From assembly GCF_002906855.1 (NCBI RefSeq), contig NZ_MINI01000028.1:1736001-1800000 (forward strand): DNA of 64,000 nt, in the 5' to 3' direction. This document shows, one piece after another, positions 9,936-17,737 of this stretch; position 1 is the stretch's first letter, and each line of letters starts with the position of its first letter. Source of the DNA: Pseudomonas putida (GTDB taxonomy: Bacteria > Pseudomonadota > Gammaproteobacteria > Pseudomonadales > Pseudomonadaceae). The notes below the pieces were generated by a model, which made no database searches, was not told the origin of the DNA, and saw nothing but the letters and a program-made list of their open reading frames with translations. The translations under genes were made by a program, and so were the position numbers.

Positions 9936-10115
9936 TCAGCGGTCGTATCGGTCACCGCGCCATTGGCGGTCGTCGTCGTCGCGATCGTGTCGGTGGTGGT
10001 GCCGGTGGCCGCGGTCGTCATCGCGCCAGCCGCCGTCATCACGGTAGTGGTCGTGATAGCATCCCGACAACAGCAGGAAGGCGGCGATCAGCGAAAAGCT
10101 TGCAAAGCGGGTCAT
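9936..10115 (-). CDS. small Asp/His/Arg-rich lipoprotein
   Basis: 59 aa. Start at 10115 has AAGGACC upstream. A lipobox LLLSGC places the lipidated Cys at residue 19, followed by a strongly charged tail rich in His, Asp and Arg (HRHHHRHDRDDDDRQW). Composition hints at metal or polyanion binding, but no family is recognised. It sits upstream of, and in line with, the glycine-zipper gene. Confidence 0.7.
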   Translation of the reverse strand: MTRFASFSLIAAFLLLSGCYHDHYRDDGGWRDDDRGHRHHHRHDRDDDDRQWRGDRYDR

Positions 10116-10288
10116 CTCGATATAGGTCCTTGATCCGCATAGGTTTACGGGACACTTACTGAGACTGGGATCGATCCATTTGGTTTCCATGCCCTGCAAA
10201 ATTTTGCCGTGAGGGCGATGAATGGCGTACTTGGGCCAATTCATTGGCAGTGCTAGAGTCGCTTTCTTTTTTGCCCCGAGGATGGAAC

Positions 10289-10639
10289 ATGCGAGCAATT
10301 CTGCCGATGGCTGCGGCGCTGGTGTTGGTCGGTTGCGCAAGCGCGACCATGGATACGGCGCGGGGCGGCAAGCCGACGGCCCAGCTTGATTCACGCAAGG
10401 CGCCGGAGCTGGTGGCCCAGTGCATCCAGTTCAGCTGGCAGAAAGAGGATGTGTTCGGCGACGACGCCAGTGGCTACCTGGAGCCACGCAAGCAGGGCGG
10501 GTTGACTGTTTATACCCGCGAGGCGGAGTCGTTCGTGGATGTGTATCCACAGGCGGGCGGGACGCGAGTGGATTACTACGCGCAGAAGAATGACGGCATG
10601 GCCCTGCAGCGCCGGGCGGCGGCGGCCACCTGTTTGTAA
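10289..10639 (+). CDS. putative outer-membrane lipoprotein
   Basis: 116 aa. GAGGATGGAAC precedes ATG 10289. Lipobox LVLVGC gives Cys at residue 16. The mature part contains two more Cys (VAQCIQF and the C-terminal ATCL) that could form a disulphide. Function unknown. Earlier in-frame ATG at 10244 lacks a ribosome site. Confidence 0.75.
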   Translation: MRAILPMAAALVLVGCASATMDTARGGKPTAQLDSRKAPELVAQCIQFSWQKEDVFGDDASGYLEPRKQGGLTVYTREAESFVDVYPQAGGTRVDYYAQKNDGMALQRRAAAATCL

Positions 10640-10663
10640 GGCTTGAGTCTTCTGGTGGGGCAG

Positions 10664-10695
10664 ATACCGAGCGCCGCGCGGGCGGCGCTCGGTAT
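10664..10695. terminator. strong hairpin between convergent genes
   Basis: Fourteen-base arms ATACCGAGCGCCGC / GCGGCGCTCGGTAT with a four-base loop. It lies between the lipoprotein stop (10639) and the SDR stop (10749). No T-tract, so it may act as a barrier hairpin rather than a classical terminator. Confidence 0.6.
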
Positions 10696-10748
10696 CCGCG
10701 TCAACACAACACCCAAGCCCTGCGCTCAGCGCCACCCCGCCCCGATGA

Positions 10749-11516
10749 TCAGGACAAGAAACCACCATCGACATTCAGCGCGGTGCCAGTGGTGTAGCTG
10801 GACGCATCGCTGGCCAGGTACAGCACGGCGCCGGCCATTTCCTTGGGGTCGGCCACGCGCTTGAGCGGGATCTGCTGCAGCGCGGCATTGAGGATGGCGT
10901 CATTCTTTACCAGGGCCGAGGCAAACTTGGTGTCGGTCAGGCCTGGCAGCAGGGCGTTGCAGCGAATGCCGAACTGCGCGCATTCCTTGGCGAACACCTT
11001 GGTCATGTTGATCACTGCAGCTTTGGTCACCGAATAGATGCCTTGGAACAGGCCCGGAGAAACACCGTTGATCGAGGCCACGTTGATGATGCTGCCGCCA
11101 CCGTTCTCGCGCATCAGCTTGCCGGCCTCCACCGACATGAAGAAGTAGCCGCGGATATTCACATCGACGGTCTTCTGGAAGGCATTCGGGTCGGTGTCGA
11201 GCACGTTGCAGAACTGTGGGTTGGTGGCCGCGTTGTTGACCAGGATATCCAGGCGCCCGAACTGTTCACGGATGCCGGCGAACACCTGCTGGATCTGCTC
11301 CAGTTCGCCAATATGGCAGGCGACCGGCGTGGCCTTGCCGCCCGCGGCGATGATGGCGTCGGCCACCTTCTGGCAGCCCTCCAGCTTGCGGCTGGAGACG
11401 ATCACGTGGGCGCCCTGCTGGGCCAGCAGATGGGCAATGGCTTCGCCGATGCCACGGCTGGCGCCGGAGACGAAAGCGATCTTGCCGTCGAGGTCGAACA
11501 GTTGGGTCTTGGGCAT
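10749..11516 (-). CDS. short-chain dehydrogenase/reductase
   Basis: 255 aa classical SDR: cofactor motif GASRGIGE, NNAATNP, catalytic Ser in INVASINGVS and YSVTK (Tyr/Lys). The C-terminus YTTGTALNVDGGFLS is typical. NAD(P)H-dependent oxidation or reduction of a hydroxy/keto group. Start 11516 has GGAAA upstream. It is the last gene of a minus-strand group with the phosphotransferase gene (23 bases upstream), SCP2 and phosphatase, suggesting a common pathway on an acyl or sterol-like substrate. Confidence 0.88.
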   Translation of the reverse strand: MPKTQLFDLDGKIAFVSGASRGIGEAIAHLLAQQGAHVIVSSRKLEGCQKVADAIIAAGGKATPVACHIGELEQIQQVFAGIREQFGRLDILVNNAATNPQFCNVLDTDPNAFQKTVDVNIRGYFFMSVEAGKLMRENGGGSIINVASINGVSPGLFQGIYSVTKAAVINMTKVFAKECAQFGIRCNALLPGLTDTKFASALVKNDAILNAALQQIPLKRVADPKEMAGAVLYLASDASSYTTGTALNVDGGFLS

Positions 11517-11539
11517 GCTGTTTTCCTTGTTGTCTGGCG

Positions 11540-12607
11540 TCAGAGCGTGGACTTGCCGATGACCTGCAGGCTCATCTGCTCCAGCAGCCGGTTCATGTGA
11601 ATGAACTGGGCGAAGCGTTTGTCCTGGGTCTGGCCGTGGTAATAGCGGTAGTAGATCTGCTGGACGATGCCGGCCAGGCGGAACAGGCCGTAGCAATAGT
11701 AGTAATCGAAGTTGTCCAGGCGGATGCCGGCGCGCTCGGCGTAGTAGTCGACGAACTGGCGGCGGGTGCGCATGCCAGGGGCATTGCTCGGCTGGCGGCG
11801 CATCAGTTGCAACGGTGCCGGGTCGCTGGCCTCGATCCAGTAGGCCAGGCTGTTGCCCAGGTCCATCAGCGGGTCGCCGATGGTGGCCATCTCCCAGTCG
11901 AGCACACCGATGATGCGCATCGGGTTGTCGGCGTCGAGGATCACGTTGTCGAAGCGGTAGTCGTTGTGCACGATGCCTGGACGCGGGTGGTCGGCAGGCA
12001 TCTTCTCGCGCAGCCAGGCGATCACGTTTTCCCAGCGTGGTGCATCGGGGGTCAGGGCTTTTTGGTAGCGGCTGGTCCAGCCCTCGATCTGACGTTGCAC
12101 ATAACCTTCGGGCTTGCCCAGGTCAGCCAGGCCACAGGCGTGGTAGTCCACCTGGTGCAGCTCGACCAAGCGGTCAATGAAGCTTTTGCACAAGGCCTCG
12201 GTGCGGCTGGCGTCCAGGCCCAGCTCGGTGGGGATGTCGGAGCGCAGAATTACGCCCTTGACCCTCTCCATCACGTAGAACTCGCCACCGATCAGCGATT
12301 CGTCGGTGCAGTGGGCGTAGGCCTTGGGGCAATAAGGGAAGCCGCTGTTGAGCTGGTTGAGGATGCGGAACTCGCGGCCCATGTCATGGGCCGACTTGGC
12401 CTTCTGGCCGAACGGTGGGCGGCGCAACACGAATTCACGGTCTGGGTAGCTGACCAGGTAGGTGAGGTTGGACGCGCCGCCCGGGAACTGGCTGATGCTC
12501 GGTGTGCCCTCTAGGCCGGCAATGTGGTCCTTCAGGTAAGGATCGATAACGGCCGCGTCGAGTTCTTCGCCGGGGCGTACCTGGGTGGACTGGTCGGTGA
12601 GCGTCAT
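11540..12607 (-). CDS. aminoglycoside phosphotransferase-like kinase (ACAD10/LvaA type)
   Basis: 355 aa. Kinase motifs: VHNDYRFDNVILD (catalytic loop Asp/Asn) and IGVLDWEMATIGDP (metal-binding Asp). Matches the APH family branch represented by the ACAD10 N-terminal kinase and LvaA, which phosphorylate hydroxyacyl-CoAs. Here it is followed by the SDR, 23 bases downstream. A role in catabolism of a hydroxyacid is inference from family and context. Start ATG 12607 preceded by AAGGAAA. Confidence 0.85.
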   Translation of the reverse strand: MTLTDQSTQVRPGEELDAAVIDPYLKDHIAGLEGTPSISQFPGGASNLTYLVSYPDREFVLRRPPFGQKAKSAHDMGREFRILNQLNSGFPYCPKAYAHCTDESLIGGEFYVMERVKGVILRSDIPTELGLDASRTEALCKSFIDRLVELHQVDYHACGLADLGKPEGYVQRQIEGWTSRYQKALTPDAPRWENVIAWLREKMPADHPRPGIVHNDYRFDNVILDADNPMRIIGVLDWEMATIGDPLMDLGNSLAYWIEASDPAPLQLMRRQPSNAPGMRTRRQFVDYYAERAGIRLDNFDYYYCYGLFRLAGIVQQIYYRYYHGQTQDKRFAQFIHMNRLLEQMSLQVIGKSTL

Positions 12608-12734
12608 GCGTTTTCCTTATTATCTGGCGCAAGGACTATTGGCTAATCTAATGGCCTGGCGGCCGTGGAACAAGCGTGCCAGGTGCCATATTGGCGAGGG
12701 TGTTGCTGGTCGATCACTGCACCGAATGCCGGGC

Positions 12735-12768
12735 AAAAAAAAACCGAAGCCGGTCAGGCTTCGGTTTT
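12735..12768 (-). terminator. terminator downstream of the SCP2 gene
   Basis: Ten-base stem AACCGAAGCC / GGCTTCGGTT with a nine-T run on the minus strand. It separates the SCP2/phosphatase genes from the kinase/SDR pair, so these are probably two transcripts. Confidence 0.85.
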
Positions 12769-12792
12769 CTCATCGTGCGTTGTGCCCATCAC

Positions 12793-13110
12793 TCAGGAAG
12801 GGAACAGCTCGCTGAGTTTCATCGACAGCATCATGTCGCCTTCGACGCGCAGCTTGCCGCCCATGAAGGCCTGCATGCCGTCGGTTTCACCGCTGACGAT
12901 GCCCTTCAGGGTTTCGCTGTCCAGCACCAGGGTGCAGTTGGCATCCGGGTTCTCGCCTTCCTGAATTTCGCAGGTACCGTCCTTGACCAGCAGCGCATAG
13001 TGCTTGTCTTCGTCGGTGATGTTGAAGCCGAACACCAGGTCCAGGCCAGCCGCAGCAGCTGGGTTGAATTTTGCTTTCATCGCCTCGACGGCTTTAGCTA
13101 CATCGCTCAT
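12793..13110 (-). CDS. SCP2 sterol-carrier domain protein
   Basis: 105 aa, a single SCP2 domain (KAKFNPAAAAGLDLVFGFNI, GGKLRVEGDMMLSMKLSELF). Such proteins bind fatty acyl-CoA or other lipids in the cytoplasm. Start 13110 has AAGGAAA upstream. Gene order with a kinase and SDR suggests handling of an acyl substrate; not proven here. Confidence 0.88.
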   Translation of the reverse strand: MSDVAKAVEAMKAKFNPAAAAGLDLVFGFNITDEDKHYALLVKDGTCEIQEGENPDANCTLVLDSETLKGIVSGETDGMQAFMGGKLRVEGDMMLSMKLSELFPS

Positions 13111-13164
13111 GGTGTTTTCCTTGTTAAGTGATATTCGCGTCCGCAAGGACACAACGGGCCGGGC

Positions 13165-13923
13165 TCAACGGTAGGTGATGAGCTCCGGCGCCCTCAACAG
13201 CTGCACATGGGCTTGGCTGTTGAAGGAGGCCAGTGCCACGTCGCGGCCGCGGAACTTCAGCTGGCTGAGCGACGTGTTGATGATCTGCCAGTTCAGCGCA
13301 AAGGCCTGGCTGGGGGTGATTCGGGTAATGAGGTGGAGCAGGGCGGCGATGGTGCCTCCGGAGGTGAACACGGCGATGTTGTCGCCACTCTCAGCAGTGC
13401 CCAGCACGCGCTGCAGGCCGGCTTCGACCCGTGCGGTGAACGCCTGCCAGGTTTCCAGTCCGTCATCGGCGTGGTCGCCGGCGTGCCAGCGTTGCACCAT
13501 CAGGGCGAACAAGCGCTGGAACTCGCTGCGGTTCTGTGCACCGTTGCGCAGCACCTCACGGGCATGCGGTTCCGTATCCAGCAGGCCAGGCAGCAGGGCA
13601 CGAATCACGCCATCGGCATCGAACTCATTGAACGCCGGGTCGGTCTCAATGGCCGGCACCGCGCAACCGCCGGCGTTCATCGCCTGCAGTGCGTGCCGTG
13701 CAGTGTCCTGCTGGCGGCGCAGATTACCGGCCACGCAGCGGTCCAGGCGCAGGCCGAGCTGGGCGAGGTGTTCACCCAGGGCCTGGCTCTGGCGCTCACC
13801 TATGGGCGAGAGGACATCGTAGTCGTCTGCACCGAAGGAGGCTTGGCCATGTCGGATCAGGTAGAGATTGCCCACTGCGGTATCCGGCGTTGAAGGTTGC
13901 TGCGAGGTTAGGATGCGCCACAC
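13165..13923 (-). CDS. histidine phosphatase family protein
   Basis: 252 aa if the GTG at 13923 is used; a GTG at 13875 gives a form beginning right before the fold (GNLYLIRHGQASFG). The phosphohistidine motif RHGQ and the later conserved NEFDAD and TSGG regions support a phosphoglycerate-mutase-like phosphatase. It is upstream of SCP2. Substrate unknown; it may undo the phosphorylation made by the neighbouring kinase (speculative). Confidence 0.82.
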   Translation of the reverse strand: MWRILTSQQPSTPDTAVGNLYLIRHGQASFGADDYDVLSPIGERQSQALGEHLAQLGLRLDRCVAGNLRRQQDTARHALQAMNAGGCAVPAIETDPAFNEFDADGVIRALLPGLLDTEPHAREVLRNGAQNRSEFQRLFALMVQRWHAGDHADDGLETWQAFTARVEAGLQRVLGTAESGDNIAVFTSGGTIAALLHLITRITPSQAFALNWQIINTSLSQLKFRGRDVALASFNSQAHVQLLRAPELITYR

Positions 13924-14070
13924 AGGCTGTCAACGAAAAAACATACAAGCGTTTGAAAAGGTTGTTTGAACTGTGTTGCCAGCGTTTACCTCGGCTGGCG
14001 AGGGCACGGGCGCAACGGTATGCTTGCTACAGTTTCGCGCCGATCTGGCGCAGGTTCATAAGGAGTCAAC

Positions 14071-15090
14071 GTGGAGTTTCTTGCCGAATACGCAAGCTTT
14101 CTCGCCAAAACCGCCACCCTGGTTATTGCCATCCTGGTGGTGTTGTCCGCCATCGCCGGTTTGCGCGGCAAGGGGCGGCGCAAGGCCGGTGGGCAATTGC
14201 AGGTCACCCGGCTCAACGAATTCTATAAAGAGCTGCGTGAGCGTCTGGAAAGCGGCCTGCTCGACAAGGCCCAGCTCAAGGCCCTGCGCAAGCAGCAGGC
14301 CAAGGCGGAAAAACAGCAGAAGAAGGGCAAGGCCGAACAGAAGGACCGAGTGTTCGTGCTCGACTTCGACGGTGATATCAAGGCTTCCGCCACCGAAAGC
14401 CTGCGAAACGAGATCACCGCACTGCTGACCCTGGCCACCCCACGCGATGAAGTGGTGCTGCGCCTGGAAAGCGGCGGTGGCCTGGTACACAGCTATGGCC
14501 TGGCCGCCTCGCAACTGGCACGCATCCGCCAGGCCGGCATCCCGCTCACCGTGTGCATCGACAAGGTCGCGGCCAGCGGCGGGTACATGATGGCTTGTAT
14601 CGGTGAGAAGATCGTCAGCGCGCCATTCGCCGTGTTGGGTTCGATCGGTGTGGTGGCGCAGCTGCCCAACGTCAACCGCCTGTTGAAGAAGCACGACATC
14701 GATTTCGAAGTTCTGACCGCCGGCGAGTACAAGCGCACCCTGACCGTATTTGGCGAAAACACCGAGAAGGGCCGGGAAAAGTTCCAGGAAGACCTGGACA
14801 TCACTCACCAGCTGTTCAAGGACTTCGTGGCCCGCTACCGCCCGCAGCTGCACATCGATGAAGTGGCCACCGGTGAGGTCTGGCTCGGCGTTGCCGCCCT
14901 GAACCGCAAGCTGGTCGATGCACTGCAGACCAGTGACGAATACCTCAGCGACCGTGCCCGCACGGCCAACCTGTTCCACCTGCACTATGCCGAGCGCAAG
15001 AGTTTGCAGGAGCGTATCGGCATGGCGGCCAGCGGCACTGTCGAGAACACCGTGGTAGGTTTGTGGAGTAAACTCGGGCGCTTGCGCTAA
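14071..15090 (+). CDS. sohB: SohB inner-membrane peptidase, S49 family
   Basis: 339 aa from GTG 14071, with AAGGAG eight bases before. One N-terminal membrane helix (17-30), a charged linker, then a ClpP-fold S49 protease domain. The nucleophile is Ser169 in AASGGYM and the general base Lys221 in GEYKRT, as in SppA/SohB. Acts on membrane or signal peptides in the periplasm-facing compartment. Followed directly by tRNA-Cys. Confidence 0.92.
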   Translation: MEFLAEYASFLAKTATLVIAILVVLSAIAGLRGKGRRKAGGQLQVTRLNEFYKELRERLESGLLDKAQLKALRKQQAKAEKQQKKGKAEQKDRVFVLDFDGDIKASATESLRNEITALLTLATPRDEVVLRLESGGGLVHSYGLAASQLARIRQAGIPLTVCIDKVAASGGYMMACIGEKIVSAPFAVLGSIGVVAQLPNVNRLLKKHDIDFEVLTAGEYKRTLTVFGENTEKGREKFQEDLDITHQLFKDFVARYRPQLHIDEVATGEVWLGVAALNRKLVDALQTSDEYLSDRARTANLFHLHYAERKSLQERIGMAASGTVENTVVGLWSKLGRLR

Positions 15091-15243
15091 CACCTTGAAC
15101 CCGTTGAAATTTTTTTTCGTTCAGGGGGTTGCAAGGTGAAAGGAATGCGGACATAATGGCGCCCATCGAAACGCAGCAAACCTTGAAAAGGTGCGGTGTT
15201 TCAAGGAGATAGCAAGGCGCAAGCTGCTAGCTCCGAACTTTGA

Positions 15244-15317
15244 GGCCGAGTAGCAAAGTGGTTATGCTCCGGATTGCAAATCCGTCTACGCCGGTTCGAT
15301 TCCGACCTCGGCCTCCA
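15244..15317 (+). tRNA. tRNA-Cys(GCA)
   Basis: Full cloverleaf: acceptor GGCCGAG / CTCGGCC, anticodon GCA in GGATTGCAAATCC, T-arm GGTTCGATTCC, encoded CCA at 15315-15317. Its 3' half is repeated at 17642, marking a probable integration site. Confidence 0.97.
15278..15316. repeat. left copy of tRNA-Cys-derived direct repeat (attL-like)
   Basis: A 39-base stretch from the anticodon arm to the CCA region is identical to 17642-17680. Similarity extends through the downstream terminator. This is the classic arrangement of a tyrosine-recombinase attachment site in a tRNA 3' end. Confidence 0.75.
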
Positions 15318-15328
15318 CCATTCGAAAG

Positions 15329-15357
15329 CCCCGCAGATTAACGTCTGCGGGGTTTTT
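15329..15357 (+). terminator. terminator after tRNA-Cys
   Basis: Nine-base stem CCCCGCAGA / TCTGCGGGG, six-base loop, then GGTTTTTC. A near copy follows the right repeat at 17694. Confidence 0.9.
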
Positions 15358-15419
15358 CTTTGGGCGATACAAAACCAGATCGTTTCCGCATCCTGATGCA
15401 TCGTTTCCGCATCAGCCCT

Positions 15420-15568
15420 CTACTTGGTCGGGCCGACCACTTCCAGCCGGTGATCGTAGAACCAGGCGTAGGAAATCAACTCCTCGTCTGTGGATGGCCG
15501 CGCATCCAGAAGCCGTGCTCATCACGCTCAATGGCTACTGGCTGAATCAGTTGCTTTTTTTCAGGCAT
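15420..15568 (-). pseudogene. short frameshifted ORF in the island
   Basis: Begins MPEKKQLIQPVAIERDEHGF at ATG 15568 and then, after loss of one base near 15500, continues in another frame as STDEELISYAWFYDHRLEVV to a stop at 15420. Both halves have plausible protein composition and together make about 49 residues. Unrecognised family; likely decay of an island gene or a sequencing error. Confidence 0.4.
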
Positions 15569-15737
15569 GGCTTCGTCCTTGGCCGCCATATCGCGGCAGT
15601 GAACAGAGGGGGAGGGGTTAAAAAATGGAGCTTTTGTTCGCAGCCGGTGGTCAAGCTAGTTGGATAGGCCTAATCACAAATGAGGGGCCTTCCTGTTCTA
15701 GTTGCACCATTCATCTCCGGCGATGGAGGAGAGCTGC

Positions 15738-16037
15738 ATGCGCATGCGAGGCAACGTTTACTGGGCTTGGGCGGACCCTACGCTTCACCATAGAAGTCAT
15801 GAAGAGACGCTGCACGACGGCACCCACATAAATGTTCAGGTCCGACTTTCCCGCACCGGAGGGACGCAGCTTTTTCTGGGCGTTTACGCGCGATCGGGTA
15901 TGGCATTGCATGAGGAGGCATTTGCCTCCAGACCCAGAGAGTCGATGGCCAGGGCGCTAGCCTGGGGTGTCGTCCGTGCGCGCCGCATTGCTGTGGAGGG
16001 CGTGTCTTCTGTTGATCGTCTCACCGCCTCGGGATAG
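15738..16037 (+). CDS. hypothetical protein of the tRNA-Cys island
   Basis: 99 aa from ATG 15738, chosen because GGAGGAG lies six bases upstream. Sequence starts MRMRGNVYWAWADPTLHHRS and includes INVQVRLSRTGGTQLFLGVY and EEAFASRPRESMARALAWG. Basic, no membrane segment. No known family recognised; composition and strong binding site argue it is a real gene. Lies within the segment flanked by tRNA-Cys repeats. Confidence 0.6.
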   Translation: MRMRGNVYWAWADPTLHHRSHEETLHDGTHINVQVRLSRTGGTQLFLGVYARSGMALHEEAFASRPRESMARALAWGVVRARRIAVEGVSSVDRLTASG

Positions 16038-16057
16038 AGGGGAGAGGGGTTGCAGCG

Positions 16058-16150
16058 ATGGAGTACGGATGTACTCCTTCAGGGTTCGTCGTACTCGGCC
16101 TGCGGCGTGTGCACGATGCCGATCATCTTCGGGGCGAGTTTTGGCGCTGA
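16058..16150 (+). CDS. possible 30-residue ORF or decayed gene
   Basis: ATG 16058 follows GGGGAGAGGGG at eight bases and reads MEYGCTPSGFVVLGLRRVHD to a stop at 16150. Another frame after that point (to 16271) reads CLERYRQMFGFLCAVCERWQ, which also looks protein-like. The two may be parts of one gene split by a frameshift. Low confidence. The stretch 16272-16480 shows nothing I can name. Confidence 0.25.
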   Translation: MEYGCTPSGFVVLGLRRVHDADHLRGEFWR

Positions 16151-16480
16151 TCGGGCATGCTTGGAGCGGTACCGGCAGATGTTCGGCTTCTTGTGCGCTG
16201 TTTGCGAAAGGTGGCAATTTGATAGCGAGTTGGTCATCGACCGCTATCGACTCACAACTGCCTTTCGCTGAGGGCATCTAACGGTTAGAAGCGGCCATCA
16301 ATCAATGCCCTCGTCTGGCCGGTCGCTGACTGGGGCAAAGGGCAACATCCAACCCGAAGCTGCCAGTCCATAACGTTACCTGTCGCGCATGGCAGTGACT
16401 GTTAGAGAGGCATTGCTGCGTATCTCAAAGGCGGATGTTCGGGTATAAAAATACCCCTACCCAAGTCACGGACGACGACG

Positions 16481-16930
16481 ATGCTGATACGCAAGATGAC
16501 TCAGGAAGACCTGCCAAGCGCCAATGCCCTGTGCCTGGAGGCGTTCATGTTAGCCGTTGCGCCATCGCTGTCGGCCCAGGGGGTGGAAACCTTCTCAAAG
16601 CTGGCTGCTCAGAAGGCGTTTGCCGAACGAATGGCAAGTGACAACCTAATGCTGGTTTGTATCGCGGAGGGAATCCTGGTCGGGCTGATCGAGCTAAAGG
16701 AAGGGCGCCATGTAGCAATGCTGTTCGTTGCGCCGGCCTGGCAGCGCCACGGCGTCGGCAGGCGTTTGGTGAATGCGGCTCTGGGGCAGGCCAGGGCCAA
16801 TGTAGTAACAGTTAGAGCGTCGCTATCTTCAGTCGCCGCTTATGAACGTTACGGTTTTGCGTTGGCAGGGGAAGTGGGTGAGTTTGCCGGGCTGTTCTAC
16901 CAACCGATGGAGAAGCGGTTGACCATTTGA
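16481..16930 (+). CDS. GNAT-family N-acetyltransferase
   Basis: 149 aa. The acetyl-CoA loop reads LFVAPAWQRHGVGRRLVNAAL, the standard Q/RxxGxG/A motif, and the C-terminus has the usual SVAAYERYGFALAGE pattern. Substrate unknown. Located in the island segment after tRNA-Cys, with about 330 bases before it that contain no clear promoter I can assign. Start ATG 16481 has GGACGACGACG upstream, a weak site. Confidence 0.85.
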   Translation: MLIRKMTQEDLPSANALCLEAFMLAVAPSLSAQGVETFSKLAAQKAFAERMASDNLMLVCIAEGILVGLIELKEGRHVAMLFVAPAWQRHGVGRRLVNAALGQARANVVTVRASLSSVAAYERYGFALAGEVGEFAGLFYQPMEKRLTI

Positions 16931-17140
16931 AGGGACGCCTAACTCCCAGGCTGCTGTTCACTAATGACTTCAATGGCCGTTAGGGGCGTTGCGCCAAGGG
17001 CCGCCATGGGTCCAGGCTGTGTGAAAACACATTTTTATAACGATTCGGCCATGGGGTATTTGTCCAGGTTTTGAGGCACCATATGGTCTCTAGGAATCCA
17101 GCAGCTCGACGCAGCTCGCAAACCAAATCTGGAAGAATGA

Positions 17141-17614
17141 ATGCCTTCCCGTCGCCGCCTCAGTAGTGTCTGTCAAAGTATTGCGCATCACGCTGCCAGC
17201 GGTCTGTCGTACGTACACCCACATCTGTTGCAAGCGCTCAAAGTAACCGGGGAGCCTTTCGCGACGGTGGATCTACTGAGTGCGACCCCATACCCGAAGG
17301 AGCTTCGCAGTCATCCCCACCTTCCCACCGCCCTCTCTTCATTACGTGATCGTTTTGAACAAATTTTGAAATCTGAGGGATTTTTAATAACCGACCTCAA
17401 CGAGGCCAAACTATTTTTCAAATCTGATGGCCAATACCACGACGAGTATTGTTGCGAATGTCACGCAAGGTTGTCCCATTCAAGCGGCCGTAAATACTTT
17501 GCGGCAGTCAACTGCATGGGTAAATCCATTGTTCCCCAACCCGCAAATTTATGTCCAGGCCCCACCGACGATGTCCTTAATCGGTGCGGAAGCGAAAAGA
17601 TTGTAAGTTTTTGA
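17141..17614 (+). CDS. hypothetical protein of the tRNA-Cys island
   Basis: 157 aa, codon use AT-richer than flanking core genes towards its 3' end. Sequence contains SVCQSIAHHAASGLSYVHPH near the N-terminus and a CCECHARL cluster near residue 107. No family recognised. Ends 20 bases before the right tRNA-Cys repeat, so it is the last gene of the small island. The Cys/His cluster could bind metal, but this is a guess. Confidence 0.6.
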   Translation: MPSRRRLSSVCQSIAHHAASGLSYVHPHLLQALKVTGEPFATVDLLSATPYPKELRSHPHLPTALSSLRDRFEQILKSEGFLITDLNEAKLFFKSDGQYHDEYCCECHARLSHSSGRKYFAAVNCMGKSIVPQPANLCPGPTDDVLNRCGSEKIVSF

Positions 17615-17641
17615 AAAGAAAGAAAATGAATTGCGGATTGT

Positions 17642-17680
17642 AAATCCGTCTACGCCGGTTCGATTCCGACCTCGGCCTCC
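17642..17680. repeat. right copy of tRNA-Cys-derived direct repeat (attR-like)
   Basis: Identical over 39 bases to 15278-15316. The preceding base differs (anticodon GCA becomes GTA in this copy) and the 5' half of the tRNA is absent, so it is not a functional tRNA. It bounds the 2.4-kb segment starting after tRNA-Cys. Confidence 0.75.
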
Positions 17681-17693
17681 CCCATTCGAGAAA

Positions 17694-17722
17694 CCCCGCA
17701 GATGAAAATCTGCGGGGTTTTT
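17694..17722 (+). terminator. terminator copy after right repeat
   Basis: Stem CCCCGCAGA / TCTGCGGGG with a different loop (TGAAAA) and TTTTTC, parallel to 15329-15357. It also faces the PL7 gene end at 17738 and can stop both directions. Confidence 0.85.
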
Positions 17723-17737
17723 CATTTTGCCCGGCAT

